Assembly: GCA_963750065.1 (NCBI GenBank)
Contig: CAVVPK010000021.1
Span: 45,596-109,595 of the forward strand
DNA length: 64,000 bases
DNA from: CAVSRC01 sp963750065
GTDB lineage: Bacteria > Pseudomonadota > Alphaproteobacteria > Rhizobiales > Kaistiaceae
Direction: 5' to 3'
The notes under the pieces are model-generated. The model had not been told where the DNA came from, ran no database searches, and was given only the letters and a program-made list of their open reading frames with translations. Both the position numbers and the translations under genes were made by a program. This document shows, piece by piece, positions 39,788 through 49,853 of the stretch (position 1 is the first letter of the stretch; every line of letters begins with the position of its first letter).

Positions 39788-41256
39788 CCGTGACCCTCTC
39801 CCACCAGTGCGCCCGATACGGCCTTGCTTTGCTTGAGGAACACCGTCGGTTTTCGCGTCGAGACAAGGCCGCGTGGTCGCCACACCATGATCGCCACCAT
39901 GAGTATGCCGAAGATCAGCAGGCGGTACTGGCTGGGATCGAAGTCGGGGCCGAAGACCGCCTTCAGGAAGGTGAGATTGCGCAGCATTTCGATGCCGCCG
40001 ATCATCACCACCGCGGCGACCGCGACGCCGATCTGGCTGCCGAGGCCGCCCAGGACGACGATGGCCAGGATGGTCGCCGACTCCATGAAGTTGAAGCTCT
40101 CCGGCGAGATGAAGCCCTGACGGGTGGCGAAGAAGGAGCCCGCGAAGCCGCCGAACATGGCACCCATGGCGAAGGCGGTGAGCTTGGTGTTGGTGGTGTT
40201 GATGCCGAGCGAGCGGCAAGCGATCTCGTCCTCGCGCAGTGCTTCCCAGGCACGACCCACGGGCAGACGGCGGATACGCAGCACCACGAAATTGGTGACC
40301 AGGGCAAGAACGAAGATCAGGTAATAGAGAAAGATGATCCTGTGGTTGGGCGAATAGTGAAGCCCGAAGAAGGAGGCGAAGCTGCCGTCGCCGCGGGTGA
40401 AGGTGAGCCCGAAGAAGCTCGGCCGCGGCACGTGGTTGATGCCGTCGGGGCCGTGGGTGAACGAATACCAGTTGATCAGCACCAGGCGGATGATCTCGCC
40501 GAAGGCCAGCGTCACGATGGCGAGGTAATCGCCGCGCAGTCGCAGCACCGGGAAACCGAGGATCAGGCCCCAGCAGGCGGCAAGGATGCCGGCCAGCGGC
40601 AGGCAGATCCAGAACGACCAGCCGAAATGCTCGGCAAGCAGGGCGTAGGAATAGGCGCCCACGGCGTAGAAGGCGACGTAGCCGAGGTCGAGCAGGCCGG
40701 CGAGGCCGACGACGATGTTGAGGCCCCAGCCGAGCATCACATAGGTCAGGATCAACGTGCCGAGGTCGAGGATGTAGCGGGCCTGACTGGGGTAGAAGAC
40801 CAGCGCGAAGATCGGAATGGCGACGGCAGCAAACAGGAACAGCCCGGCCGAGACCATGCCGACATTGGGGATGGCCGGTATCGCGGCAGTCAGGCCCTTG
40901 CCGAGGCCCCGAAAGAGCGGCCGCTCCGCCTTCCAGACGAACAGATTGAGCAGCAGGCGGCCGAAGAAGACGATGCCGACGACGATGCCGACGGTCTGCC
41001 AGTGCTGATCGAGGCCGAGATTGCTGCGCGCGCCGACGGCGACCGTCTGCAGGCCGATCGTCGGCGCGGCGAGTGCGAAGGTGACCAGCGCCGCGAGGAA
41101 CGAGTCCTTCAGCGAGCGGGCGACGAGGTGATTGTGCCTCGGTGTCTCCGATGCCGGCGGCTCGCCCATATAGGCACGCCGACGGGCCTCCTCCTGGATT
41201 TCGGCGCCCTCTGGCGTCAGATCGGAGGTGGGTTCGCGGGAAATGCTGGCTGCCAT
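39784..41256 (-). CDS. livM: LIV-type ABC transporter permease LivM, with long N-terminal extension
   Basis: A 490-residue permease, larger than the common 300-430. The first 50 residues are hydrophilic (TSDLTPEGAEIQEEARRRAYMGE), then come two or three extra hydrophobic segments before the permease core, which has LGWGLNIVVGLAGLLDLGYVAFYAVGAY, and the EAA-like cytoplasmic loop GRAWEALREDEIACRSLGIN that contacts the ATPases. The C-terminus (GLVSTRKPTVFLKQSK) is cytoplasmic. The start at 41256 is just one base from the livH stop. Confidence 0.95.
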   Translation of the reverse strand: MAASISREPTSDLTPEGAEIQEEARRRAYMGEPPASETPRHNHLVARSLKDSFLAALVTFALAAPTIGLQTVAVGARSNLGLDQHWQTVGIVVGIVFFGRLLLNLFVWKAERPLFRGLGKGLTAAIPAIPNVGMVSAGLFLFAAVAIPIFALVFYPSQARYILDLGTLILTYVMLGWGLNIVVGLAGLLDLGYVAFYAVGAYSYALLAEHFGWSFWICLPLAGILAACWGLILGFPVLRLRGDYLAIVTLAFGEIIRLVLINWYSFTHGPDGINHVPRPSFFGLTFTRGDGSFASFFGLHYSPNHRIIFLYYLIFVLALVTNFVVLRIRRLPVGRAWEALREDEIACRSLGINTTNTKLTAFAMGAMFGGFAGSFFATRQGFISPESFNFMESATILAIVVLGGLGSQIGVAVAAVVMIGGIEMLRNLTFLKAVFGPDFDPSQYRLLIFGILMVAIMVWRPRGLVSTRKPTVFLKQSKAVSGALVGEGHG

Positions 41257-41257
41257 G

Positions 41258-42181
<924 letters not shown>

Positions 42182-42601
42182 AGGCCCCCTGGTCCCCTAT
42201 GTGGCTGCGACCAGAAGGTCGTGCCAACTTCTCTAGAGCAATTGTCATCTTGGCTTAGCTGTCTTGCCAAGACAACAGGCCTTGACAACGGCCAGCTCCG
42301 TGCAGGATTCGCGCCGTTTTGTTCGGCCGGCGGGGTGCGACAGGCGAAATTCGACAATATGACGCAGGCTTGCCGGCGCACCGGTGGGCGAGAGCGTCGG
42401 TGGCCGCGACATCGCACCGGTCGATCTCTGCCGGCATGCCAGCGACCCTCGGTCGCTCCCCGGTGCCGGGCTGTAACTCTGCTGCAAAATCAGTAATGTC
42501 ATTGGCGACGGGGCGCTGCTCCGCCATTCCGACAGCTGCCGGGGATCCCTTCGAACTTCGGGCAAGGCCGAGGCGACCGGGAAGCCGGATTGGAGGTGAA
42601 T
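42182..42601. promoter_or_regulatory. 420-base divergent intergenic region between livH and livK; imperfect palindrome at 42242-42276
   Basis: No gene is supported here. It must hold the promoters of both divergent units. A palindrome TTGTC-AT-CTTGGC ... GCCAAGACAA (42242-42275), with a two-base bulge on the left arm and a central CTGTCTT, lies about 65 bases before the livH start and may be an operator. GGAGGTGAAT before 42602 is the livK ribosome-binding site. Confidence 0.4.
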
Positions 42602-43804
42602 ATGCGTAAGCTACAGATTGTGCTGGCCTCGGCCGTGGCCGTGGCGGCACTGGGGGCTGCGTCGGCCTCTGCCGACGATATCAATATCGGGGTGCTCCTC
42701 GGCTTCAGCGGGCCCCTTGAGGCCCTGGCGCCGCCGATCGCCGCGGGCGCCGAACTGGCCATCCAGAACGTTGACGATCAGGGGGGGACGAAGGACGGCA
42801 AGCTGGTGGCGGTGCGTGATGACAGCACCTGCGCCGATGCGACCGCCGCGGCCAATGCTGCCGACCGCTTGATCAATTCCAAGCACGTGCTCGCCATCAT
42901 GGGCGCGATGTGTAGCGGTGCGACGATCTCCGCGGCCAACACCGCAGCGATCCCGACCAACACCGTGATGATTTCGCCCTCGTCAACGGCGCCGTCGCTG
43001 ACCACGCTGGACGACAAGGACCTGGTCTTCCGTACGGCTCCGTCCGATGCCTATCAGGGCGAGGTGCTGGCACGGCTGCTGATGTCCAAGGGCCTCAAGG
43101 ACGTTGCCGTCGCCTATGTCAACAATGACTACGGCAAGGGGCTTGCCGATACCTTCACGGCAGCGTTCAAGGCTGACGGCGGCACCGTCGCGGCCGTGGC
43201 GCCGCATGAAGAAGGCAAGGCGGACTATCGCGCCGAACTCGGCTCGCTGGCCGCATCCGGTGCGCAGACCCTCGTGCTGCTCGCTTATGCTCAGGGCTCG
43301 GGCCAGACCATGCTCCGCCAGGCGATCGAGAGCGGCGACTTCACGCACTATGTGGGCGCCGACGGCATGATCTCGGACGACCTGTTCAAGGGCATGGATG
43401 CCAAGGCACTGGAAGGCATGATCGGCACCAAGCCGGGCACGGCGGATGTTCCCGGTGCGAAGGTGTTCACCGACATGGCGACCAAAGCCGGTCTTGACCC
43501 GACGAAGATCTACGGGCCGGAAGCCTATGACGCCGCCTTCGTGCTGGCGCTGGCCATCGAGAAGAACGGCGCCAAGCGCGAGGGCCTGTCGGCGGCGGTG
43601 CGCGAAGTGGCGAACCCCCCGGGCGAGGTGATCCTGCCCGGCGAATGGAAGAAGGCCAAGGACATCATCGATGCCGGCGGCGACGTGAACTATGAAGGGG
43701 CCACCGGCCCGGTCGATTTCGACGCTCACGGCGATGTTGCCGGCTTCATCCTTGAAGAGACGGTCAAGGACGGCCACTGGATCGCAGTGGGACCGGCGAA
43801 GTAA
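42602..43804 (+). CDS. Branched-chain amino acid-type ABC transporter substrate-binding protein
   Basis: A 400-residue periplasmic binding protein, starting at ATG 42602 right after GGAGGTGAAT. Signal peptide KLQIVLASAVAVAALGAASASA; mature start DDINIGVLLGFSGPLEALAPP; a Cys pair (DDSTCADAT, AIMGAMCSGAT). It is only distantly like the minus-strand binding proteins at 35284 and 36529. It stands alone between the two LIV permease/ATPase sets, convergent with the second (43892-47730), which lacks a binding protein of its own, so it probably serves that one. Confidence 0.9.
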   Translation: MRKLQIVLASAVAVAALGAASASADDINIGVLLGFSGPLEALAPPIAAGAELAIQNVDDQGGTKDGKLVAVRDDSTCADATAAANAADRLINSKHVLAIMGAMCSGATISAANTAAIPTNTVMISPSSTAPSLTTLDDKDLVFRTAPSDAYQGEVLARLLMSKGLKDVAVAYVNNDYGKGLADTFTAAFKADGGTVAAVAPHEEGKADYRAELGSLAASGAQTLVLLAYAQGSGQTMLRQAIESGDFTHYVGADGMISDDLFKGMDAKALEGMIGTKPGTADVPGAKVFTDMATKAGLDPTKIYGPEAYDAAFVLALAIEKNGAKREGLSAAVREVANPPGEVILPGEWKKAKDIIDAGGDVNYEGATGPVDFDAHGDVAGFILEETVKDGHWIAVGPAK

Positions 43805-43830
43805 CGGCGCGACCGAACGCGCACATCATG

Positions 43831-43864
43831 AGGGGCCCGGGAGCGATCCCGGGCCCCTTCTTCA
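43831..43864 (+). terminator. Rho-independent terminator after the plus-strand binding-protein gene
   Basis: AGGGGCCCGGGA (43831-43842) and TCCCGGGCCCCT (43847-43858) form a perfect 12-bp stem with loop GCGA, followed by TCTTCAT. It is 27 bases after the stop, and could also serve the convergent livM2. Confidence 0.9.
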
Positions 43865-43891
43865 TATGGCCTTGGCTACGACGCTTCGTGT

Positions 43892-45187
43892 CTACGACGC
43901 TTCGTGCCTGCGAATGCGTTCGGGGATCAGCCCCCGCGGCGCATAGCGCAACGCCAGCACGATCACGAGGCCGAGGATGAACACGCGCGCCTGAAGGGCA
44001 CGCGAGTCGAGATCGGGGATGCCGGGAAGGCCGACCGCCTGCATGCCGGCGTCGAACCAGCGGAAGGCGAGCACCGATAGCGGCGCCGACATGTTCCAGG
44101 CGATGATGATCAGCACGCCGCCGAACAGGGCACCGAGATTGTTGCCGGCGCCGCCGACGATGACCATCACCCAGACGATGAAGGTGTGGTTGATGGGCTG
44201 GTAGCCGCCCGGATCGTAGATCTGCACATAGGTCGTCATCAGGGCGCCGCCGATGCCGATCAGCACGGCGCCGAACACGAAAAGCTCGATCTGGCGGGAC
44301 TTGACGTTCTTGCCCATGGCCTCGGCGGCGACGTCGCTGTCGCGGATCGCACGCATCATGCGGCCCCAGGCGCCGCCATAGGCGCGCTGGAGCAGGAAGA
44401 AGAGGACGGCGGTGACCGCGACGGTGACGGCCAGGAAGAGCGAGCGCGAGGCGACCAGGGCGAGGGTCTTGTCATCGATGCCGGTTTCGAGCGCCGTGGG
44501 AACCGGCCACGGCAGCGGCGAAACGGTCAGCGTGCCGCGCGTCAGCCAATCCATGTTCTTGAGGAAGGCGCGGATGATCTCGGAGATGCCGATGGTGGCG
44601 ATGGCCAGGTAGTCGGTTCGCAAACCGAGGCAGACCTTGCCGACCAGCCAGGCGACGACGCCAGCAATGAGGCCGCCGACGAGCCAGGAAACCTCGATCG
44701 GCAGGCCGAGCCCGCCGACGAATCCGGCCTTGTCCTCGATATAGGTGGTCGCCGGGTCGATCTGCGTGCGGTAGCCGATATAGGCGGCCAGCCAGGCGAT
44801 GATGACCAGGGCCGTCTTGAGCTTTCCGGTGATGCCGAAGCGATGCGCCTTGTGCGCGGCAACGACGATGGCGGCGCCGATGGCCGCGGCGAGCGCAGCG
44901 CGGCCGAGCAGGGCCGGCCCGTCCGAGTTCCAGAAGTCCATATTAAGCGGGTAGGAGGTGAGCACGACGGCATAACCGCCGAGCATGAGGAAGCCCATGA
45001 CGGCGAAATTGAACTGGCCGCCATAGCCCCAGTGGATGTTGAGGCCGAGGGCGACCAACGAATAGGTGACCGCGCTGACCAGAAGCTGGATGGTGGTGGC
45101 GGGTCCCTGATAGAGGAAGACGGCCAGGATGATGAGGCCGAGACTGGCGAAGAGCAGCCCGTCGCGCAGATTGGCCGAAATTTTCAC
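43892..45187 (-). CDS. LIV-type ABC transporter permease, LivM type (second system)
   Basis: A 431-residue permease with an N-terminal run of helices and the core segment VTYSLVALGLNIHWGYGGQFNFAVMGFLMLGGYAV. The coupling loop is AYGGAWGRMMRAIRDSDVAAEAMGKN. The C-terminus ends in a basic tail, RYAPRGLIPERIRRHEAS. It overlaps the LivH-type gene by ATGA (45184-45187) and converges with the plus-strand binding protein. Confidence 0.93.
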   Translation of the reverse strand: MKISANLRDGLLFASLGLIILAVFLYQGPATTIQLLVSAVTYSLVALGLNIHWGYGGQFNFAVMGFLMLGGYAVVLTSYPLNMDFWNSDGPALLGRAALAAAIGAAIVVAAHKAHRFGITGKLKTALVIIAWLAAYIGYRTQIDPATTYIEDKAGFVGGLGLPIEVSWLVGGLIAGVVAWLVGKVCLGLRTDYLAIATIGISEIIRAFLKNMDWLTRGTLTVSPLPWPVPTALETGIDDKTLALVASRSLFLAVTVAVTAVLFFLLQRAYGGAWGRMMRAIRDSDVAAEAMGKNVKSRQIELFVFGAVLIGIGGALMTTYVQIYDPGGYQPINHTFIVWVMVIVGGAGNNLGALFGGVLIIIAWNMSAPLSVLAFRWFDAGMQAVGLPGIPDLDSRALQARVFILGLVIVLALRYAPRGLIPERIRRHEAS

Positions 45188-46188
45188 GTTCCCGCTCCCC
45201 GGAAGATGCCGGTCGGGCGGACCAGCAGGACGACGACCAGGATCACGAAGGCCACGGTCAGCTTGTAATCCGTGGAGACCAGCGACAGGTCGGCGGGAAA
45301 CTCCCAGCCCTTCGGCAGCAGGCCCTGGAACGGGCGCAGCACAGTGGTCCAGTTGAAGACGGCCAGCGTCTCGGCAAAGCCGACCAGGAAGCCGCCGGCG
45401 ATGGCGCCATAGGCCTGTCCGAGGCCGCCGACGACGGCGGCGGCGAAGATCGGCAGAATGATGTTGAAGGCAAGGTCCGGCTTGAGGCTGACATCCAGCG
45501 CCAGCATGGTGCCGGCGAGGCAGGCGAGCCCGCCGGCGATGATCCAGGTGGCGCGGATGACCTCGCGGGTATTGATGCCGCTGACCTGGGCGAGGTTGGG
45601 ATTGTCGGCCATGGCGCGCATGCCCTTGCCCAACCGCGAGCGGGTCAGGAACAGGTGCAGGGCGATTACCACCAGGACCGTTACCGCGATCAGCAGGATT
45701 TGCGGCTCGGACACCACGATCGGCCGGGTGGCGCCGCCGATCCCTATATCGAAGCGCAGCATGTGCTTGGCTTCGCCGATGAAGAAGGTGCGGTTCTCGA
45801 CCCCGAAGATCAGCCGAATCAGGCCCTGCAGCATCAGGGTCACGCCAATCGACGCGATGAGCAGTGTCACCGGCTTGGCGCTGCGCTCCCTGAGTGGTCG
45901 GTAGAACAGCCAGTCGATGCCCAGCGCCAGCACCGCGGTGATCGGCATCGCCAGAGGCAGGACGATGAAGCCCAGCGGCCAGAAGGTGTGGATGCCGATG
46001 GCGGCGGCGATGGCGGTCAGCGTGAAGGCGACGAAGGCACCCATGGTCATCATGTCGCCATGGGCGAAATGGGCGAAGCGCAGGATGCCGAAGATCAGCG
46101 TCACGCCGATGGCGCCCAGCGCATAGACGCTGCCGAGAACCGTGCCGTTCACCACCACCTTGTTGGCAAAGAAGATAAGCTCGTTCAC
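45184..46188 (-). CDS. LIV-type ABC transporter permease, LivH type (second system)
   Basis: A 334-residue permease: VVNGTVLGSVYALGAIGVTLIFGILRFAHFAHGDMMTMGAF is the LivH N-terminus, and GKGMRAMADNPNLAQVSGIN the coupling loop. ALDVSLKPDLAFNIILPIFAAAVVGGLG is the conserved later helix pair. Ten bases separate it from the LivF-type gene upstream. It shares only family-level similarity with the first system's LivH, so the two transporters are not a recent duplication. Confidence 0.94.
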   Translation of the reverse strand: MNELIFFANKVVVNGTVLGSVYALGAIGVTLIFGILRFAHFAHGDMMTMGAFVAFTLTAIAAAIGIHTFWPLGFIVLPLAMPITAVLALGIDWLFYRPLRERSAKPVTLLIASIGVTLMLQGLIRLIFGVENRTFFIGEAKHMLRFDIGIGGATRPIVVSEPQILLIAVTVLVVIALHLFLTRSRLGKGMRAMADNPNLAQVSGINTREVIRATWIIAGGLACLAGTMLALDVSLKPDLAFNIILPIFAAAVVGGLGQAYGAIAGGFLVGFAETLAVFNWTTVLRPFQGLLPKGWEFPADLSLVSTDYKLTVAFVILVVVLLVRPTGIFRGAGT

Positions 46189-46198
46189 TGCCGCCCCT

Positions 46199-46903
46199 TC
46201 ATCCGCCGAGAAAGCTCCGCGCCACTTCCGGATCGTCGATCAGCTGCTGGCCGGTGCCGGTGAACCGGTTGCGCCCGTTGGCGATGACGAAGCCCTTGGT
46301 GGCGAAGGCGAGAGCGTGACGCGCGTTCTGCTCGACCATCAGGATCGCGACGCCGTTGGCATTGATCGTGCGAACGTGTTCGAAGATCTGGATGGTGTGG
46401 ATCGGGCTCAGCCCGGCCGAAGGCTCGTCGAGCAGCAGCAGCTTCGGCTGGCTCATCAACGCCCGGCCCATGGCCACCATCTGGCGCTGGCCGCCGGACA
46501 GTTCGCCCGCCCGCTGGCGCCGCTTCTCCTTCAGCACCGGGAACATGGTGTAGATGGACTGCATGGTCGAACTGTAGTTGTCGCGCCGGATATAGGCCCC
46601 CATCTCCAGGTTCTCCTCGACCGTCATCGAGGTGAAGACGTTGAATTCCTGCGGCACGAAACCGAGCCCCATGGGCACCAGCCGGTCGGGCTCGGCGTTG
46701 GTGATGGTGTTGCCCTGGAAGACGATGGCGCCCTTGCTGGAGCGCACCAGGCCGAAGATCGCTTTGAGGATGGTCGACTTGCCGGCACCGTTGGGGCCGA
46801 CGATCACAGCGATGTCGCTCTGCTCGATGGCGATGTCGACGCCGTTGAGGATCGGCGCGCCGCCATAGCCGGCTTCCAACCCGCTGATCTCGATGACGTT
46901 CAT
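46199..46903 (-). CDS. LIV-type ABC transporter ATP-binding protein, LivF type (second system)
   Basis: A 234-residue ATPase. Walker A IVGPNGAGKSTIL, FVPQEFNVFTSMTVEENL at the Q-loop, signature ELSGGQRQMVAMGRAL, Walker B LLLLDEPSAGLSP. The FNVF in the Q-loop, instead of the usual LivF PEGRxxFP, sets it apart from the first system. It overlaps the LivG-type gene by ATGA. Confidence 0.94.
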   Translation of the reverse strand: MNVIEISGLEAGYGGAPILNGVDIAIEQSDIAVIVGPNGAGKSTILKAIFGLVRSSKGAIVFQGNTITNAEPDRLVPMGLGFVPQEFNVFTSMTVEENLEMGAYIRRDNYSSTMQSIYTMFPVLKEKRRQRAGELSGGQRQMVAMGRALMSQPKLLLLDEPSAGLSPIHTIQIFEHVRTINANGVAILMVEQNARHALAFATKGFVIANGRNRFTGTGQQLIDDPEVARSFLGG

Positions 46904-47730
46904 GCCGGAATCTCCACCGGCGTGCCGAAATAGGCGTCGATGATCTCCGGCATCGCCCGGATTTCTTCCATCGGCCCTTCAGCGATCACCTTGCCTTCGG
47001 CCATGACGATGACCGGATCGCAGAGCTGGCTGATCAGGTCCATGTCGTGTTCGATGACGAAGAAGGTGTAGCCGAGCTCCCGGTTCATGCGCTGGATGTT
47101 GCCGGCGAGGTCCTTGAGGAGCGTCCGGTTGACGCCGGCGGCGACCTCGTCGAGCAGCACCGCCTTGGCGTCGACCATCATCGTGCGGCCGAGTTCGAGC
47201 AGCTTCTTCTGGCCGCCGGACAGGTTGCCTGCGAGTTCGTTGCGCACCGCGTTGAGACCGAGGAAGTCGATCACCTCGACGGCCTTCTGGCGCACATTCC
47301 TCTCCACCCGCCGCACGGCGCCCGGCTTGAGCCAGACGTCGAGCAGGGTCTCGCCCGGCTGGCCGGGGGGAACCATCATCAGGTTCTCGACAGTGGTCAG
47401 GTTGGAGAACTCGCGGGCGATCTGGAAGGTGCGCAGCAGGCCGCGGTGGAACAGGTCGTGCGGCGGCATGCCGGCCACGTCCTGGCCGTCGAAGACAATA
47501 CGCCCGCTGTCGGGCACAAGCGTGCCGGCGATGGTGTCGAACAGGGTCGTCTTGCCGGCGCCGTTGGGGCCGATAAGGCCAGTCACCGATCCGCGGGCAA
47601 CACCTAGCGAACAGCCCGTAACCGCCTGCACGCCACCAAACGACTTAGTGACGGCCACGGCTTCGATGAGCACATCGGATGCCATGCCTGTGCCCACTGT
47701 CGCCGGCCCCTCTGCTGGTGCCTGAGACAT
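46900..47730 (-). CDS. LIV-type ABC transporter ATP-binding protein, LivG type (second system)
   Basis: A 276-residue ATPase that opens the second LIV operon. Walker A LIGPNGAGKTTLF, Q-loop LRTFQIAREFSNLTTVENLM, signature NLSGGQKKLLELGRTM, Walker B AVLLDEVAAGVN. Note Glu-Val instead of the usual Glu-Pro after the Walker B aspartate. The starting ATG may be 47730 (MSQAPAEG) or 47685 (MASDVLIEA). The gene order here (livG-livF-livH-livM) is the reverse of the first operon. Confidence 0.93.
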   Translation of the reverse strand: MSQAPAEGPATVGTGMASDVLIEAVAVTKSFGGVQAVTGCSLGVARGSVTGLIGPNGAGKTTLFDTIAGTLVPDSGRIVFDGQDVAGMPPHDLFHRGLLRTFQIAREFSNLTTVENLMMVPPGQPGETLLDVWLKPGAVRRVERNVRQKAVEVIDFLGLNAVRNELAGNLSGGQKKLLELGRTMMVDAKAVLLDEVAAGVNRTLLKDLAGNIQRMNRELGYTFFVIEHDMDLISQLCDPVIVMAEGKVIAEGPMEEIRAMPEIIDAYFGTPVEIPA

Positions 47731-47813
47731 ACGCTGGGCTTGAACTCCCCGTTTGCCCCCTCTTGGCTTGGATTAGCAAGGCGGCGCCGACATGACAACT
47801 GGCACGGAGCAGT

Positions 47814-49106
47814 TTAGCCGGCCGACGAGGTGCCGGGCGAGCCTTCGGGCGGCGGGTCGGCCAGCAGCTCCGGTCCGGTGGCGCGCGGGTCGAGAACGGC
47901 GCTTTCCGGCGTGACCGTCTTGGGCAGAAGCAGGCCCTGGAAAGTCTCGCGGGTCTCGATCCTCGGCGGCGCGCGCCTGGTCATGCGGAACAGGGTGTAG
48001 GCGACGACCACGACGTAGACGCTGAGGGTGAAGGCGAACAGCCCCTCCGGAATCCAGGCCTGCATGGTGTAGGCGGCTATCGCCGGCCCGATCATCGTGC
48101 CGAAGCCGTAAAGCAGCAGCAGGCCGCTGGCGGTCTTCACGAATTCGTCGGTGCCGGCGAAGTCGTTGGCATGCGCCACGGTGAGCGCATACATCGGATA
48201 GACCATGGCGCCATAGAGCACGATCAGGCTGGTGATCAGCACGGGGTCGCGCGGGCGCAGCGATACGATTGCCGCGCCGATCGCCACCGCTCCGATGCCG
48301 ACGGCGACCAGCACGCGGCGACGATCCATGCGGTCGGAAAGCCAACCGAGCGGAAACTGGATCAGTGAGCCGCCGAGCAGCGCGCCGGCGGTGAGGATGG
48401 CGACCTTGTTGACGGGCAGGCCGATGCGGCTGGCGTAGACGGGGCCGAGCGTGCCGAAGGCGCCATTGGCGAGGCCAATCAGGAAACAGACGACCGCTGC
48501 CACCGGCGACAGGGCGTAGAGGCGCTTGATGTCGAAGCGCGTTGTCTTCAGCGGTTGCGGCGTGGCGGCGGTGGAAAGCGCCGTCGGCAGGATGGCGAGG
48601 CAGTAGAAGATCGCACCGAGGACGAAATAGAAGTACTCGCTGGGCGCGTTGATGGCGAGCAGCAGCTGGCCGGCCGTCGAAGCGGCGAAGCTGACCATCT
48701 GGTAGATCGAGAAGATCTTGCCGCGGTTCTCGCGCCCGGCGCGCTCGTTGAGCCAGCTCTCCACGATCATCGAGGCGCCGGCATAGGTGAAGCCGGAGAC
48801 GGCGCGCAGCAGGATCCAGGCCAGCGGCGTGACGATGAGCAGGTTGAGCAGGATCGTGACCGCTGCAACCGAGGCGAGCGCGCCATAGGCGCGAATGTGG
48901 CCGACGCGGCGCACCGTATACGGGATCAGGATGCATCCGGCGACGAAGCCCGTCGCCCAGCCGGTACCGAGCAGGCCGAGTTCGGTGGTGGAAAAACCCG
49001 CCGCCGTGCCCTGCACGGCCAGCAGCAGGCCGTGCATGGAGCCGGCAAGCACGAGGAACGACGAGCCGAGCAGGAGTGAGGCGACAGCGATGAGTTGAGG
49101 AGCCAT
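47814..49106 (-). CDS. MFS transporter, YcaD-like
   Basis: A 430-residue major facilitator protein with 12 membrane segments. MIVESWLNERAGRENRGKIFSIYQMVSF is the motif shared by the YcaD/UMF group, and LGWLSDRMDRRRVLVAVGIG is motif A. The substrate is unknown. I start at ATG 49106 (MAPQLIAVAS), since the 21 residues before it read as noise. It lies before the LIV operon on the same strand with an 83-base gap. Confidence 0.88.
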   Translation of the reverse strand: MAPQLIAVASLLLGSSFLVLAGSMHGLLLAVQGTAAGFSTTELGLLGTGWATGFVAGCILIPYTVRRVGHIRAYGALASVAAVTILLNLLIVTPLAWILLRAVSGFTYAGASMIVESWLNERAGRENRGKIFSIYQMVSFAASTAGQLLLAINAPSEYFYFVLGAIFYCLAILPTALSTAATPQPLKTTRFDIKRLYALSPVAAVVCFLIGLANGAFGTLGPVYASRIGLPVNKVAILTAGALLGGSLIQFPLGWLSDRMDRRRVLVAVGIGAVAIGAAIVSLRPRDPVLITSLIVLYGAMVYPMYALTVAHANDFAGTDEFVKTASGLLLLYGFGTMIGPAIAAYTMQAWIPEGLFAFTLSVYVVVVAYTLFRMTRRAPPRIETRETFQGLLLPKTVTPESAVLDPRATGPELLADPPPEGSPGTSSAG

Positions 49107-49190
49107 TTGACCGGCGGCTGCGCGAGAATCGGAGCCTAACCTTGTCTGCCGGCGCGCCGGCGATTTCAAGGCGGGCGTTGGGGAGTGCCC

Positions 49191-49853
49191 TTACATGATC
49201 CCGGTTTTGGCGAAGACCTCTGCGGTCGCCTCGCCGGTTTCGATCATGGCGCGGACGCCTTTCTCTCCCTCAACCTTGGCGAGCGCCGCCTGGACGATGT
49301 CGGGGGCCTGCGCGGAGGGAATGACGAGCACCCCGTCGATGTCGCCGGCAACGATATCGCCCGGTTCGACGCGGACGCCGTTGCTCATGGCGATGGGTAC
49401 GCGGAAGTCGACGACGCGACCGCGGCCGCGCTGGTCCTGGGCGTAGCCGCCGCGCGAAAAGACGGGGAAACCGAGACGCACGATCTCGCGCGTGTCGCGA
49501 TGAAAGCCGTCGAACACGCCGCCGGCGCTGCCGAGCTTCCTGGCGCGGGTGCTCATCAGCCCGCCCCACAGGGCGTAGGTCGGGGAGGCGCCGGCGGCGA
49601 TGTAGACCTCGCCCGGCTTCAGTTCGTCCAGCGCCTGGAACATCAGGCCGAACGGGTCGGCTTCCGCCTCGCGGAAATCGACATCGGCGACTGCCACCGG
49701 CATCGCCCGGCCGACCAGGACGGTATCGGGGGTGATCGGCCGGACTTCCGGCGGCAGGAACTGGTGGCGGAGGCCCGCCTTGTCCATCACGTCGCCGATG
49801 ACGGCCGTGAACAGGCGGTCGCGAATGATGGCGAAGAGGGCGCTGTCGTTCAT
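49191..49853 (-). CDS. RraA family protein (HMG/CHA aldolase-like)
   Basis: A 220-residue RraA-fold protein. The active-site segment is YALWGGLMSTRARKLGSAGGVFDGFHRDTREI, with the Gly-Gly loop, Arg and Asp that bind Mg2+ and substrate in 4-hydroxy-4-methyl-2-oxoglutarate aldolases, and VEPGDIVAGDIDGVLVIP near the end. Members either cleave C4 hydroxyl oxo-acids or, like E. coli RraA, bind RNase E; the retained metal site favours an aldolase. It overlaps the uracil-DNA glycosylase gene by ATGA. Confidence 0.88.
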   Translation of the reverse strand: MNDSALFAIIRDRLFTAVIGDVMDKAGLRHQFLPPEVRPITPDTVLVGRAMPVAVADVDFREAEADPFGLMFQALDELKPGEVYIAAGASPTYALWGGLMSTRARKLGSAGGVFDGFHRDTREIVRLGFPVFSRGGYAQDQRGRGRVVDFRVPIAMSNGVRVEPGDIVAGDIDGVLVIPSAQAPDIVQAALAKVEGEKGVRAMIETGEATAEVFAKTGIM

